A stretch of DNA of 64,000 nt. It comes from Tubulanus polymorphus. Taxonomy: Eukaryota > Nemertea > Palaeonemertea > Tubulaniformes > Tubulanidae. Location of the stretch: the NCBI RefSeq assembly GCF_964204645.1, contig NC_134026.1, positions 18,000,650 to 18,064,649 on the forward strand, read 5' to 3'. Of the stretch, positions 44,101-52,791 are shown piece after piece. The position numbers and the translations under genes were made by a program. Numbering within the stretch: position 1 is the first letter of the stretch; the number at the start of each line of letters is the position of its first letter. The notes under the pieces are model-generated. The model saw nothing but the letters and a program-made list of their open reading frames with translations, searched no databases and was not told where the DNA came from.

Positions 44101-46505
44101 GTCAATCGCGCACACGAGTATTTGGCCAATTTGGCAAATAGGATGTCGAATATTGTACTCATTCGGTCGATGTGTGATCCAGAGCGACAGATTGTTCTAT
44201 AGAAACCGTGTCGTTTATCTTTTTTATCGTTGTGGAACATTTTATAGATGAGTTCGGGGCTAAGTTCTCCAAATTCGTCAAGACCCGTTTCGGTACAATA
44301 CATCTCGCTGCCTTTTGACTTGATGGCTTTTATTTTGTTTATACGAGCATTGTCTGTCTTGTACTTGTTTCCCCAACTGTCCTTGATGTGTACATCGGTG
44401 ACCACTCGGTCGGTAAAGGCACCACCGCTAATATCGAACATCATGCTTACTTCAAAACCGTATCCACTCGACACTATACCGTTGGCGTACATGTGTGTTA
44501 ATTTGAGCTTTTCTTCCTCTGTGAGTTCTGATACCTTTTTCGGTAGCTTTACCTTATTGCCAGTGGGTAACTTGGTCTCTGGATCTATTTCGTCCACTTC
44601 AAGCACAACGATGAGGTTTTCTTGTTTTGCCAAATCAGCAACCTTGTTGTCTTGGGGAGTCTTTTCGTTGTTGTACGATTCTACAAATTTATCCAACTTG
44701 TTCTTCAATTGTAGACGCATGTACTCTTGGTCGTTGGCTGGGTAATTCGCTCTCAGGTTGTCACCTATTATTCGTTCTCTGGTGTCGCTGCGTTCCAACT
44801 CTTTACGTTTTTCTTCCGTGAGATTTGCGCGTTCTTTGTTTTTGTCCGATTTCATCTTAGTCAACATTTCTTCCGTGTAGCGGACCTTGCCGTTATGGGT
44901 AACATATGTTTCTTCGCCATACATGTTTACATTTCCGCGACCGTTTCGCATTCGACTTAGAGGAATCGCATCGCTGATAATGTTGGCGAGCATGCTGGTC
45001 TTCTGATCGACCGTTGAGACGCGCTGTTGGCTATCTTTAGAGATGGTACCGTGTACCAAATCCAAATGGAACATGTAATTTACCATGGCCATTTTTTGTG
45101 AATATACTTGGTCTCTGAACACTTTGTTGTTCTTAAATTTCTTCAACTCTTCAATGGTGGGCTTCATTTGAATCGTGTTGGGTGTATTGGACCTGACAAC
45201 AACGTCTACCAGAGAGTAAAGTTTATCACAGATGCCTTTATGAAGTGGGTGAGTATCTTCTACGTAGTGCAAGTGACAGTCGAGTATAGTGTCGGCTAGA
45301 GTCGATCCAAGTTTAGCCCTGGCCTCTGGACCATCGATGTAGGCAGCCAAATCACGACGTCTTAGATTGAATTCATTTGGGCCGTACACAGGCACCATGA
45401 AACAATAATTGTCTAACAGGTCATCTCGAGCTTGGTTTTTCTCACTTACAGGTGATTCTTCGCCGCCGTCGGTTGTGGTTGTGGTGGTGGTGGTGGTGGA
45501 GTCAGGACCTTGGATTACCGGTTTAATGAACCGATGTCTGACCTGACCATTCAAGTAACCATTGTTGATATGCATTTTGAATGTGACAGGACTGACTCGG
45601 AGACACGAATCAGATTGTCGTTTTGACGAGGACGCGGTGGTGGACTTGCCGTTGTCTTTTTTAGACTTTGATTTTTTCTTTTTGGTCGTGGACGATGCAT
45701 TGTCGTCTCTCATAGCCTTGTTGTATTTTTTGTCGGCTATATCGCGACAGTACGTCAATGCAGTGGTCTTGTCTAAAAACAGCGCCAACACAAAATCGCA
45801 TCGTTGCTCTTCGGGTATATTGGGAAAGTGTCTTGTCCAAATTCCTTCTAGCAATTCTTGATCCATCTCGGTAAAGCCCGTGTAAATGGTATCCGAGTTG
45901 TATCCCTCGGATGATGCCAAAAACGCGGCGCTGTTATCGGTGTCGGTGGTTATCAATTCCTTCATTCCTTTAGCCATTTTGTTAACCGTTTCGGTTTCGA
46001 TTAGGGGTATTTTTCCAGGTTCACCCTTGTGGAACTTTTCGTACTCAGGTGAAACGATGTGCTGACCACCGCTAAGAATTATGGCAGTTGTACATGCCGG
46101 AGCGCCATTGTTTTTAAAACTAATAGTCAACTTGTCACCGCTGCCGTCATAGGTTACACTTCGCGATACTTGAATAGTGGTCGGCATAGAAGGAAAACCC
46201 GGATTCGGCAGCTTGCTATCAACTGTTCCCGTTTGACCGTAAATTTCAACTCCTACCATGTCTATAGGGTCTATACCGGCGAACTTGCTTTTATGTATGG
46301 CCACAATGCTGTTTATAACAGCTGTAACCGACGATTCGCCTGCGTAAATATCGTTCATATCTTGTTTATTTTGGGCAATTGCTTCTTCGTATCTGTTTAC
46401 GAATACTTTCTCTCCGGCATCATCACCACTATTATCAGAACCACCTGTCTTGGTCGCGCTGCTGCCAGTGGTGTTGGGTTTTTGTTGAGAAAAGTATTGA
46501 TCCAT
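41154..46505 (-). CDS. giant viral nuclear protein, candidate ssDNA-binding protein
   Basis: 1,783 residues to the TGA, 2,204 if read through. ATG at 46505 is preceded by paired TTACCC motifs. Visible parts: Ser/Thr/Gly-rich N-terminus; Lys-rich block near 275-295 and poly-Thr near 345; a long folded-looking middle; a Cys/His cluster starting CPDCYSG with FCFCYLTHC (about 875-900) that could bind zinc, placed like the zinc loop of herpesvirus major DNA-binding proteins; an acidic/Ser tract followed by KRKRKDGKKHKSLKKSKK (nuclear signal, about 1220-1250); and a second acidic-Ser tract near 1600. No enzyme motif. ICP8-like function is a hypothesis from the zinc loop, size, basic signals and acidic tail; a tegument or capsid role is possible. 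Confidence 0.8.
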   Translation of the reverse strand: MDQYFSQQKPNTTGSSATKTGGSDNSGDDAGEKVFVNRYEEAIAQNKQDMNDIYAGESSVTAVINSIVAIHKSKFAGIDPIDMVGVEIYGQTGTVDSKLPNPGFPSMPTTIQVSRSVTYDGSGDKLTISFKNNGAPACTTAIILSGGQHIVSPEYEKFHKGEPGKIPLIETETVNKMAKGMKELITTDTDNSAAFLASSEGYNSDTIYTGFTEMDQELLEGIWTRHFPNIPEEQRCDFVLALFLDKTTALTYCRDIADKKYNKAMRDDNASSTTKKKKSKSKKDNGKSTTASSSKRQSDSCLRVSPVTFKMHINNGYLNGQVRHRFIKPVIQGPDSTTTTTTTTTDGGEESPVSEKNQARDDLLDNYCFMVPVYGPNEFNLRRRDLAAYIDGPEARAKLGSTLADTILDCHLHYVEDTHPLHKGICDKLYSLVDVVVRSNTPNTIQMKPTIEELKKFKNNKVFRDQVYSQKMAMVNYMFHLDLVHGTISKDSQQRVSTVDQKTSMLANIISDAIPLSRMRNGRGNVNMYGEETYVTHNGKVRYTEEMLTKMKSDKNKERANLTEEKRKELERSDTRERIIGDNLRANYPANDQEYMRLQLKNKLDKFVESYNNEKTPQDNKVADLAKQENLIVVLEVDEIDPETKLPTGNKVKLPKKVSELTEEEKLKLTHMYANGIVSSGYGFEVSMMFDISGGAFTDRVVTDVHIKDSWGNKYKTDNARINKIKAIKSKGSEMYCTETGLDEFGELSPELIYKMFHNDKKDKRHGFYRTICRSGSHIDRMSTIFDILFAKLAKYSCARLTNMITKWLLIVCKGDITQLENVLFPEGSSGKHQISVFENKAVRSTRRGGKIKPNEECPDCYSGLPYYDSTKKQFCFCYLTHCIITLIVGGELKPMLVMDNGKNFYNLLTNDSNNQNVLDTNAASNRSANIHGMLVCKKSGIENANKFGGLAIVHTEDKFKYQPRNLKRNKFKEESDAKAAETSVPGTTTDPTATTQKEGTDSSGSNTADTATTSAAVPGVVEKSADLEKKKDKKYNKTVSTFSKAIPLVILSNVVNNNVRFMPSFQKAMDITSLKKTDDDASVSEKIDQIQSENNQSKLIDVKVKPTDWIEMFFDNKNAVEWAKTEKRKQQTTQGNNKSKDTIVTEDMLHEDMLVDSALRNAIYEVVGANAAELKILVDCVKSKSMTMNVYKSLLENSDKKTDEETTAANESSDSSSDDASSSSDDDDETSSSRKRKRKDGKKHKSLKKSKKVSKKSKNAELPNSPQTTEEAVDSEVVNKEDQYATLERHIANSLLVARLSFILSQLPKENDDSTDAATAEPSLQKTVLTTIQQDGFMDELIAMMAKWRQTYMETDKELYPTTDDQIVIRCKETMKRIVMQQDEEFKTKTATVLFRIYVQNVVSYASKVFHRTAEVLGMGIDELQRDVGSGLVKIHTESNEKELNRKMTGYAPTDLVSSPHMKAMALTQAFCLCKHMVVTEAVHKGEVGIVNHVSCADLLKRENKGGPCTGIVNSTSVDMRTHFINDFFKANEDNMDIGEDEEGKKKSIKKERVDNESGSASESEDSEKDDDEEYPANQSIWIATRMKAVASSKNKMQSVNLPHLFFSKEAIKDDGERRKNKTIMVDNLTYPTQYVYKGDLFHFEDAKKPHLTNTTNCSPKPSTDGSSNNTHQDNATADATSVQLALKREKERKENQEDEAMLLVGGHSSADTLTSSTYNIQGEAGDLNELYNANYPILKADIKTIGNIITQPGMLTKFFAGDGFTREDTITKGIGHIVEFL

Positions 46506-46534
46506 TTTTGTATTTTTACTATCTATTTAGCTAT

Positions 46535-46548
46535 GGGTAATTGGGTAA
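46535..46548 (-). promoter_or_regulatory. paired TTACCC motif upstream of giant protein gene
   Basis: On the minus strand TTACCC-AA-TTACCC (8-bp step) lies 30-43 bases before the ATG. The same paired arrangement, CTACCC-TA-CTACCC, lies behind the TATA box of the gene at 50502. Confidence 0.4.
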
Positions 46549-46710
46549 CAAAGTAATTTTTTAGAAAATGTTGGACGCTGAGTAAGCTTAAGCTTGGTTG
46601 GCCAACTTGTTGCCTAGACGTGTGTTCTAGTCAATATGAAAATATCTGTACTGTAACCGCTTTTATGTGTACAGTGGGAGGTGAGGAAAAAAATCGAACT
46701 TGGTAACAAA

Positions 46711-46757
46711 AATTTTTCGGACTTTGATATTTTCGGACTTTTCAATTTTTCGGACTT
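46711..46757 (+). repeat. three TTTTTCGGACTT repeats
   Basis: Three near-identical copies about 16 bp apart in the intergenic space between the giant protein gene and the inverted repeat. Possibly protein-binding iterons; no further support. Confidence 0.6.
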
Positions 46758-46862
46758 GGAGCATATCGTAACATACCTAACCCGAAAAAATTTGTATCTC
46801 GCGCGCTATCAAAACTGGTAACCCGTAAATCGTTTGGTCCATATCTGTGTTAGAACTCGTCC

Positions 46863-47094
46863 ATGATGGATACATATTATTATCAACCTGCCTCACAGGT
46901 AACGTTTTACGGTTACAATAATACAGTGAGGTGGGATAATAATGCTCTAAAAGACGACAAGATCTACTTCGGCTGTTGTGTTTCCATCGGCAAATTTTGG
47001 TGACATGTTACCCGAGATCAAGAAGGACCATGAACGGTAGTCTCTGGACTACGCTATGGAAGACCAGTTACGCAAAGACATGAACAATTATTGA
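46863..47094 (+). pseudogene. small viral ORF, possibly broken
   Basis: ATG at 46863 opens 46 codons (starting MMDTYYYQPASQ) to TGA at 47001. The +1 frame then continues with protein-like, charged sequence (DMLPEIKKDHER, one TAG at 47038, SLDYAMEDQLRKDMNNY) to a TGA at 47092, followed by AATAAA at about 47126. This would fit a small late or capsid protein broken by one frameshift and one stop, but chance cannot be excluded. Confidence 0.3.
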
Positions 47095-47142
47095 ATTTGT
47101 GAAAAAATTGTTGAATTGTTTATGCAATAAAAAATACGAAGT

Positions 47143-47563
47143 GGTTATTTACAGAGCACATGCTCTGAGAATAATCTAAACTTCCTGTCTTGCATCCAGA
47201 GCAGATATTACATTAACATAATTCATTCCTCAGTACATCATGGCGGATTTTTCCGAAAGGCCGCGCTGATCCGCATTAGGGCTGTTTTAAACGATCTTTT
47301 CTCCTTCGATAGAGCAAGACTGGAGTATCAAACAAAAAAAGAGTTGACCTTTCTGTGAAACATTTGTGCACATTAGAACAGGCTGCCAAAAAGACAGTAA
47401 CATCATCCCTAAGGCAAAACTTGCACAGCAGAGTCTGAATAAATTATGATAAATTTGCTGTGAAAATAAGAAATTAAGAAAACTGAATATCATTGGATCC
47501 AGAGTGCTCTGGATGCAAGGTCAATTTTAGATATTATTTTCAGAGTATGCTCTGTAAATAACT
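47143..47563. repeat. inverted repeat with nested palindromes
   Basis: Arms of about 60-65 bp (47143-47203 and 47497-47563), imperfect, around 290 bp. Each arm holds small palindromes: CAGAGCACATGCTCTG (47152-47167), CCAGAGTGCTCTGG (47499-47512) and CAGAGTATGCTCTG (47541-47554). It sits between two viral genes. Candidate replication origin or a MITE inserted into the virus; no clear target duplication was seen. Confidence 0.7.
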
Positions 47564-47636
47564 TCGGCCTAAAAAATATCTAAAAACTATTTTTATTTTC
47601 TGTCTGTAAACAAATTTCACAATAACACCATGTGTG

Positions 47637-49685
47637 CTAATAATTTACAACAAATGTTGTTTGTGCTTTGTTGGTAGATCTATCATAGGTGTAGCACCCG
47701 TCTAAGTTGAGATCGGCAGATCTGTCCTTGAGTTTGTATTTTTCAATCATAGCTCTGGTAGGCTTCATGGGTATGGTGGGAGGACCGTCGCCAGTACTGC
47801 ATTTATAAGCCAAGTACCAACTCATGCAAACGCACACGCTAATATCGTCCAACTTGCCAGATCCTTTACCGGTCACTTTGTTATTTTCGTATCTCACATT
47901 ACCCAACTGTTGGCTAATTTCAAAGGGTACGCTACAATTTGGTCCCGTGTACATGCTGACCGTGATCACAGGACTTGCACACTTTATTTGACCCACGTTC
48001 AGATAATCATGGAAGAACGACATGTACACGTTCACCTTTTCACCTTGCAACAAATAACCAACGTTGTACGTTCTCCTTGCAAAATCTTCGTTTTCAGCTG
48101 TTTTAGCCGTAACCGAATAACAGTCTGCTTCTAACATTGAAGACAAGTCCCGGTTGATGGCTGTATTCGTGGCATTATCCAAGTGAGTGCCTAATTTCGT
48201 CTTGTATTTACCGGCAATGTTTTTCAGCCTAGACTTCCACCGGGTGTTCAACTGACGCTGAGCTGAGAGTCGTGCACTTCTCATCGACTGTCTGATGGCC
48301 ACTTCATTGTCATCGGACGAATACTCATCTTCGCTGCTACTGCTGCATTCTGAATTGCCCGGAGACCACTCGTCCGTACTATCATCAACTGCCAAAGAAA
48401 ACTTGGCTCGTTTCGTTAATTTGCGCGAGTATTTATCCGAATTGATGTTGGATCGTTTCGTCCTGTTCTGACGCTGCAATCGTTCGTATGCCTTATTGGC
48501 CGAGGTGAGTTCTCGTTTCATCTGCTGCAAAGAAACGTCTTTAAAGTTGCCACCCTCATCTCCGTGATACTTGGCGTATTGGGCTGCCGACAACGAGTGG
48601 ACCACATAATCCACCGATACATGTTGAAGCAGATAACTATTTTGGTAAAAGTTATTGTCAAATTCAGTTTTGAAATGATTCAACTGAAAGCTGTTGGCTT
48701 CAACTGCAAGTACATATTTGTCAAAATAGTTGTAGTATCGGGTAATCATAACGAACAGGGTAATCAATCGTTTGGCAATGGCTATGGACGGAGAGGCACT
48801 ATGAGTATCTACTTCTGAAGCATCGAACGTATCTGCTGCCACTACGACGTAGTATTCTGGTTGCGATTTTACTTTGCTCATAATACATACGGCATTTTTA
48901 CTGATATCTTTGGGTGCCGTGTCGGTATACACGTAAAGTCGTTTATCGATAACCATCGGATTTTCAACCACACCGTCTATGTGCTGTTTGAGTAAAAACG
49001 GATCTCCGGCCAAAATGCTAAGTCCCCGATCGTTGGCCATTTTACCGAATCTCATCGCCTGTTCCACTAACGCATTGACACTTTGACCTTTTTGCATGTC
49101 TGGTGGCAGTAGACCCATTTCGGCCAAGGGTACACATTTATTTTTCGTGGCCATGACTTCGGTGAGATTTCTATGTCCCAAGCTCAGAGACAAATGGTAA
49201 GGTTGGCCCATGTTGCAGAGACACCGTGTAACCAGCACTCCTTTTTGTAGAACTGCGGGTAAGTGAGCTTTACAGACGAATACCACACTGAGAAATCTGA
49301 TCTGCGGATGTCGTTTTGATTCCAAGTCCATCCATTCTGCACCAGCATTTTTCCCATTATTGAGTTTTATACCCAACTTGGCGGCTACCACAGCAGCTTG
49401 GTTTTTCTTCTGCTGTTTAGTAATCAACTGACGCTCCTCCATGGTGAGTTTCGACAGCGCCTTTTGAATCGTACGTTCGTTCATGTCTGCAAAGTCACCA
49501 CCACTGCTACTGCTCAGAGATTCATTTTCAAGCTGTTCGTTGGTAAGTCGATGTGAACAGAAAATCTCCAGCCGACTGTCTTTGATTTGTATAAATCCAA
49601 GTATGACGGCAGTGTGTTCGTCAGTGTTTGATATGAAGGCTGCTTCGTCCCACATAAACTTCGTTGCCGAGTCTCCGCGACCAGC
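47637..49685 (-). CDS. terminase large subunit, exon 2 (Walker B and nuclease)
   Basis: 682 codons plus stop, entered at acceptor TTGTCTACTTTCAG (exon starts 49685). Walker B reads FMWDEAAFI near residue 484 of the spliced protein. The RNase H-like nuclease has Asp in VYTDTAPKD (about 726), Glu in VLAVEANS (about 800) and the Asp pair in KLDDIS (about 1084), matching the D-E-D triad of herpesvirus terminases. An acidic/Ser insertion (SSSSEDEYSSDD) lies between Glu and the last Asp. The protein packages the genome into procapsids in the nucleus: ATP-driven translocation and cutting of concatemers. AATAAA on this strand at about 47597. No stop or shift. Confidence 0.85.
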   Translation of the reverse strand, partial: AGRGDSATKFMWDEAAFISNTDEHTAVILGFIQIKDSRLEIFCSHRLTNEQLENESLSSSSGGDFADMNERTIQKALSKLTMEERQLITKQQKKNQAAVVAAKLGIKLNNGKNAGAEWMDLESKRHPQIRFLSVVFVCKAHLPAVLQKGVLVTRCLCNMGQPYHLSLSLGHRNLTEVMATKNKCVPLAEMGLLPPDMQKGQSVNALVEQAMRFGKMANDRGLSILAGDPFLLKQHIDGVVENPMVIDKRLYVYTDTAPKDISKNAVCIMSKVKSQPEYYVVVAADTFDASEVDTHSASPSIAIAKRLITLFVMITRYYNYFDKYVLAVEANSFQLNHFKTEFDNNFYQNSYLLQHVSVDYVVHSLSAAQYAKYHGDEGGNFKDVSLQQMKRELTSANKAYERLQRQNRTKRSNINSDKYSRKLTKRAKFSLAVDDSTDEWSPGNSECSSSSEDEYSSDDNEVAIRQSMRSARLSAQRQLNTRWKSRLKNIAGKYKTKLGTHLDNATNTAINRDLSSMLEADCYSVTAKTAENEDFARRTYNVGYLLQGEKVNVYMSFFHDYLNVGQIKCASPVITVSMYTGPNCSVPFEISQQLGNVRYENNKVTGKGSGKLDDISVCVCMSWYLAYKCSTGDGPPTIPMKPTRAMIEKYKLKDRSADLNLDGCYTYDRSTNKAQTTFVVNY

Positions 49686-49726
49686 CTGAAAGTAGACAAG
49701 AAAAAAACACCATTATAACATTTAGG

Positions 49727-50310
49727 GAAGCGGAGGAAATGCGACACGGCGGTATTGTGTCCTGCGGCTGTCGGACAAGAACCGAGACGAGATACACGAT
49801 AGCAGCTGCAAGCCGTGTCAGGATGATGGTGAAATGTGTTGGAGAATCGGTGAAGTGTTGGACAATGTGAAAAATTGTGAAAGTTGGAAATTTCAAAAAA
49901 GTCCCCCAGAAAATCAAAAACAGTGACACTATACTATAGCTGGGGTACCGGGGTTCTGGGGTATTTGGGGTACTTGGGGTACCAAAAAAATAGTACTAAT
50001 TCAAGTTCCAAAAATTCTGTTAAAATGGAACAGTCACCTGTTTTTTTTCTGGTACCCCAAGTACCCCAAATACCCCGGAACCCCGGTACCCCAGCTATAG
50101 TATAGTGTCACTATTTTCGATTTTCTGGGGGACTGACTTTGGTTCACATCCATCACAAACTTTTTTTAATTTTTCCAATTTTTGTAAGTTCTTCATTTTG
50201 TCGACTTGGTCGTTTTTGGTTAACAGACTTGAAACGGCTACAGCATGCTTCGTCTCGGTTCTTGTCCGACAGCCGCGAGACACATTACCGCCGTGTCGCA
50301 TTTCCGCTTC
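49727..50310. repeat. 584-bp inverted repeat with G-rich iterons, candidate origin
   Basis: Outer arms (about 49727-49800 and 50240-50310) share GCGACACGGCGGTA and GGCTGTCGGACAAGAACCGA. Inner arms of 83 bp (49901-49983 and 50051-50133) differ at three positions. Within them GGGGTA recurs at 8-9 bp steps (TGGGGTACCGGGG, TGGGGTATTTGGGG, TACTTGGGGTACC). The 67-bp loop is A/T-rich. Non-coding, between the terminase acceptor and a plus-strand promoter. The design (long palindrome, iterated motif, A/T loop, between divergent genes) resembles viral replication origins, but function is inferred. Confidence 0.75.
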
Positions 50311-50423
50311 TCTAATCAAGTATGGGTGGACTGAATGGAGGGTTTGATAAAATATTATTGAGCAAGGTAGCATGTTTGATATACACTCACAATTGGTCAC
50401 AGAGTTACGTATGAGAATAAAAA

Positions 50424-50447
50424 CATATAAGGACTACCCTACTACCC
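50424..50447 (+). promoter_or_regulatory. TATA box and paired CTACCC
   Basis: CATATAAGG (TATAA at 50426) followed by CTACCC at 50434 and 50442, about 60 bases before the ATG of the next gene. Confidence 0.5.
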
Positions 50448-50501
50448 ATAATTTGTTATCAATACGCTAAGTTGCTTCTCGCAAACGCTTATCGGTTTAA
50501 T

Positions 50502-51404
50502 ATGACCATGTCTAAGTTAACAACACGATCGTCAAAATGCAACAAGTTGTCGTTCGTGGTGGCGACAATGTTTGTCTTTATTGCGATCTCTATAGCCAGT
50601 GCAGACTCTCTTGTCGCCGATGGATACAATGCCAGAATTGACAAGCATGGATACAAATTGGTCGACATGACATACAAACAGACTAGTCAAAATAAAGAAA
50701 CATCGCTGATTGCCTCAGACAAGCATACCAGCAGAGAAGATATGCCTTCCGAATTCTTGGTGAAAATCGAAATACCCAAATTACAAACTCAGAACGCCGG
50801 CAATCAAGCTACCGAGACAAAGTTTTTCATGTACTTTATGCGAAACAGTCACGACATTTTCACCCGCTATCAATTCCTTCATGTTATTGGAGCTAGTGCC
50901 ACCGACATTGCGACGAAAAAATGGGGAAGCGTTTCCGCCAACAAACTTTTGTCTGCCGAGAAGACATACTTGAACAAGAACGACCAACAAGAATTTACCA
51001 AGTTATATGGCGAGGTTGCTAAGATTAACTGGGGACACATTGCCGGTGTGTCGAAAATACAAGAAGGATCAGATGACCATTCCATGTTATTGGGAACCGA
51101 CGCGACTGCTAGTCAAACCAATGTGGCAATCGATTTGTACAAAGAACACGGCACCAACAAGATTTTTTCAATTAATTTCCATATGTTCAATACGCTTGAA
51201 ATGAGTACCCGAGCAAAAGAACTCGTCGAGCTTCAACGACTGGAAATGAGAGGTCGTGAAGAAATTGACAGAGATACCACCCACAGGGGTCAGATTGTAA
51301 AGGGTCAACTTGGTTTTGGCGCAATTATTGGAATTGTGTTGGCAGCGGTAACTGTTTTGATTTTGTTAATTTGCCTGATCACTTGGTGTGTGAAACGTCG
51401 TTAA
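50502..51404 (+). CDS. type I membrane protein of the virus
   Basis: About 300 residues from ATG 50502 (another ATG at 50508). The open frame reaches 50472 only with a TTG, so ATG 50502 is preferred. A basic N-terminus and hydrophobic stretch LSFVVATMFVFIAISIASA form a signal peptide; a transmembrane helix GFGAIIGIVLAAVTVLILLICLITW lies at the very end with a short WCVKRR tail. The ectodomain has few Cys and no family signature. First of the four genes inside the terminase intron. Probably an envelope protein; identity unknown. Confidence 0.8.
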   Translation: MTMSKLTTRSSKCNKLSFVVATMFVFIAISIASADSLVADGYNARIDKHGYKLVDMTYKQTSQNKETSLIASDKHTSREDMPSEFLVKIEIPKLQTQNAGNQATETKFFMYFMRNSHDIFTRYQFLHVIGASATDIATKKWGSVSANKLLSAEKTYLNKNDQQEFTKLYGEVAKINWGHIAGVSKIQEGSDDHSMLLGTDATASQTNVAIDLYKEHGTNKIFSINFHMFNTLEMSTRAKELVELQRLEMRGREEIDRDTTHRGQIVKGQLGFGAIIGIVLAAVTVLILLICLITWCVKRR

Positions 51405-51498
51405 GGACAAAGAGGACTGGTGAGAAAAAAATGTATCTACGATTTTTGTAACCCACAATGTTCATATTTTATATTTCTAAATAATTGTACATTTTGCC

Positions 51499-51514
51499 AT
51501 TTATATCCTACCCA
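51499..51514 (+). promoter_or_regulatory. TATA-like box with CTACCC
   Basis: TTATATCCTACCC lies 16-28 bases before the ATG at 51529; CTACCC at 51508-51513 repeats the motif seen at the previous gene. Confidence 0.4.
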
Positions 51515-51528
51515 CTACAAAGAACAAC

Positions 51529-52791
51529 ATGTTCTCTCCCGGACATTGTCATCCGTTTGTTGGGTGTATTTACGAATCTCTGGCGTTTGATAGTTTCATA
51601 TCGCAACACCAACTGTTATGTGGACTCATTCACACAATAGACACAGTTCATCGATCAAGCGTATTTATGTGTTATACCCATGGTAGACTTCACACGTGTA
51701 CGATGACGCGAGAAAATTGTCAGCTTACCCAATCAGAGTACGACCGTAACAAATTTATATGCGCCTTTTCAAAACAGACGTGTGGTGCAGAAAATCCAGA
51801 GATTATAAGTATACTAAACGAACAAAGTTTAGAAGACCGAGTATCACCCGATCGAGAAATGAATTGGATGCAAGAGTCTATTTTACACAAAGCTAAACAA
51901 TCGGCCATTGCGGGTAATGGTGGCAACACTAGATCGAAAGATATGATGTGGTTAAACGAATATATGGGTGATAGTTGTGGCGGCGAGGAGACGTGTGGTG
52001 GTGGAATGGCTAGTGGTTCCGATGGCGAGCAAGGTTGTGGTGGCACGTCCAACGGAATGAGTTACTCAAAACGACACTTGCTCGGTTTTGCGACCACTAG
52101 CGATGAACGTAGCGCAATGAAAATGACAGAAGACCGACACACAAAAGTTAGAGTCCGTACTGAAATTGTAAAGTTGGGTACTCCTGTAACATGGCATAAC
52201 AATGTCAGCGATGGAATTTGTCACCTAAATAGTGAGATGTACGCGTATATAGTTCGCAACGTTACCCTTAATACTTATTTGAATGATAATTGTTCTAATT
52301 TACTCGAAATATACAAAGAACATAGTAGAAATCTGGTGTTGTCTCATCACATCAACGGTGTCGATATCTGGGAATTGTCCAAGTATTTTTTCCACATAGC
52401 GGTCGATTACATTTTCTATAATTGTGCATGTCTGTGTCTTGAAGTTGACAAATTGATGCAAAAGTACCCTGAGCTGACCGAAACGATTCACGGTAGAGAC
52501 ATGTTAACTCTGAAAACCAATAGTGGTGGTCCAAGTGATTATTGGAAAGATGTAATTGATCAAGGCAAAAAACGTATTGACTTGATTTTAAAAAAGGGCA
52601 AGAAAAAGTCCGACAATCACAAACACCACGGTAAAATCGAAAAATATCGTCACGCCGTCAGCCATAAGTCTACTGCGTTTTACGGTAATTTTATGGCAAA
52701 GTTGAAGACAGATCTGGCAGCCGGATCATCAAACCCAATATCATCATGTCTTGGCATTTCAAAGATAGCCGACACAGCGGTTACCCATTAA
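51529..52791 (+). CDS. viral protein with N-terminal Cys/His cluster
   Basis: 420 residues. Near residues 48-80 a cluster reads CYTHGRLHTC, then C-x-x-x-x-x-x-C, then FICAFSKQTC: two linked Cys/His modules of zinc-finger appearance. This C-x2-H-G-x2-H-x-C form is reminiscent of small Cys/His clusters in herpesvirus late-gene and tegument proteins of the UL92 or UL94/UL16 type, which in vertebrate herpesviruses also lie inside the terminase intron; sequence identity was not tested. A Gly/Cys-rich linker (about 150-180) and a Lys-rich C-terminus (about 350-375) follow. Its last 46 bases overlap the next ORF. Likely nuclear or virion protein. Confidence 0.75.
   Translation: MFSPGHCHPFVGCIYESLAFDSFISQHQLLCGLIHTIDTVHRSSVFMCYTHGRLHTCTMTRENCQLTQSEYDRNKFICAFSKQTCGAENPEIISILNEQSLEDRVSPDREMNWMQESILHKAKQSAIAGNGGNTRSKDMMWLNEYMGDSCGGEETCGGGMASGSDGEQGCGGTSNGMSYSKRHLLGFATTSDERSAMKMTEDRHTKVRVRTEIVKLGTPVTWHNNVSDGICHLNSEMYAYIVRNVTLNTYLNDNCSNLLEIYKEHSRNLVLSHHINGVDIWELSKYFFHIAVDYIFYNCACLCLEVDKLMQKYPELTETIHGRDMLTLKTNSGGPSDYWKDVIDQGKKRIDLILKKGKKKSDNHKHHGKIEKYRHAVSHKSTAFYGNFMAKLKTDLAAGSSNPISSCLGISKIADTAVTH

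Noticed and set aside
41154-46505. Major capsid protein
   Set aside because: Long basic, acidic and Ser-rich disordered tracts, a nuclear signal and a Cys/His cluster are unlike a capsid shell protein, and the length is too great; left as unassigned with an ssDNA-binding hypothesis.
41766-46556. Long plus-strand ORFs opposite the giant viral gene
   Set aside because: Antisense shadows of a long low-stop minus-strand gene; no start context or family similarity.
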